From CAYONP01 sp964405335 (GTDB lineage: Bacteria > Armatimonadota > UBA10988): DNA of 30,789 nt. Location: contig CAYONP010000074.1 of NCBI GenBank assembly GCA_964405335.1, positions 1 to 30,789 on the forward strand. Direction: 5' to 3'. The notes under the pieces are model-generated. The model did not search any database and had not been told where the DNA came from. It saw only the letters and a list, made by a program, of their open reading frames with translations. Positions 30,730-30,789 of the stretch are shown piece after piece. Made by a program: the position numbers and the translations under genes. Positions within the stretch are counted from its first letter, which is position 1, and every line of letters starts with the position of its first letter.

Positions 30730-30745
30730 GGGCGAGGAGACAGCG

Positions 30746-30789
30746 ATGAGCGAGTGCGACACGATGACCCCCCTCGACATGCTGAAAGA
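30746..30789 (+). CDS. Start of a further plus-strand gene (runs off the window)
   Basis: ATG 30746 has GAGGAGA 6 nt upstream and follows a promoter-like element. The visible start is MSECDTMTPLDMLK. The product cannot be told; a recombination directionality factor or another early gene is possible from position. Confidence 0.45.
   Translation, partial: MSECDTMTPLDMLK

Noticed and set aside
30690..30745. Phage attachment site next to the integrase
   Set aside because: Serine integrase att sites often lie here, but no second copy or host junction is available in the window to identify a core, so no site is called.
1..30789. tRNA genes or CRISPR arrays
   Set aside because: No cloverleaf-like segment with a CCA-type end and no regularly spaced repeats were seen; the only repeats are the inverted repeats and assembly duplicates listed.

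Overview
The window is a large part of a temperate, tailed (siphovirus-like) phage genome or prophage with high GC content, about two thirds by eye. The evidence is a nearly complete module order: a serine integrase and an S24-type repressor at the right end, then a long leftward (minus-strand) run of early and replication genes, terminase, portal, head, lysis and tail genes. It breaks off at the left edge about 21 codons into what is probably the tape measure gene. Genes are tightly packed, with many 1-17 nt overlaps, frequent GTG starts and clear GGAGG-type ribosome binding sites. The host cannot be fixed from the sequence. Base composition, codon choice and the serine integrase would suit a GC-rich actinobacterium or Chloroflexota; the stalk-like domain on the NlpC-like hydrolase is a weak hint towards a Gram-positive-type envelope.

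Layout from right to left. 30708-30789: an inverted repeat with a promoter and the start of a further plus-strand gene. 29262-30689: serine integrase. 28744-29265: a membrane-anchored protein. 27959-28740: repressor. 27777-27958: a divergent control region with two inverted repeats, one filling the spacer of the leftward promoter. 25732-27776: six small early genes, mostly unknown. 23313-25735: a recombination group (RecA-fold ATPase, a protein with an SSB-like tail, Gp157-like protein). 21271-23316: accessory genes (small membrane proteins, an Imm5-like alanine-rich protein, a DnaJ-type zinc protein, a MazG-like protein). 20610-21287: an Ea22-like protein. 17926-20610: primase-helicase. 15796-17907: a winged-helix protein, RusA resolvase, ParB-like protein and a small HTH protein. 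12358-15812: TerS, TerL and portal. 8728-12355: a giant multi-enzyme MuF protein and a small partner gene. 4794-8614: scaffold, decoration protein, major capsid protein and head-tail connectors. 3649-4770: a probable lysis pair. 1-3652: tail genes.

The most unusual element is the 1028-residue minor head protein (9269-12355). After an SPP1 gp7/MuF-like N-terminus it carries a NUDIX hydrolase domain, a protein/lipid-kinase-like domain with recognisable K, D..N and DHG residues, and a C-terminal ADP-ribosyltransferase with an R / SFST / ExE signature. This is the architecture of a phage-encoded MuF polymorphic toxin, but with three enzyme modules, so a virion-packaged effector delivered with the DNA is a reasonable hypothesis. 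The overlapping downstream gene is a candidate partner or immunity protein.

Other noteworthy points: an identical 20-nt palindrome lies upstream of both the portal and scaffold genes; a perfect hairpin covers the portal ribosome binding site; the repressor appears to lack the catalytic lysine of the S24 family; and a 10-bp perfect inverted repeat lies inside the ParB-like gene. Both runs of 100 N are flanked by an identical 55-mer on each side. Collapsing each copy plus the Ns restores an intact reading frame, so both gaps are almost certainly assembly artefacts.
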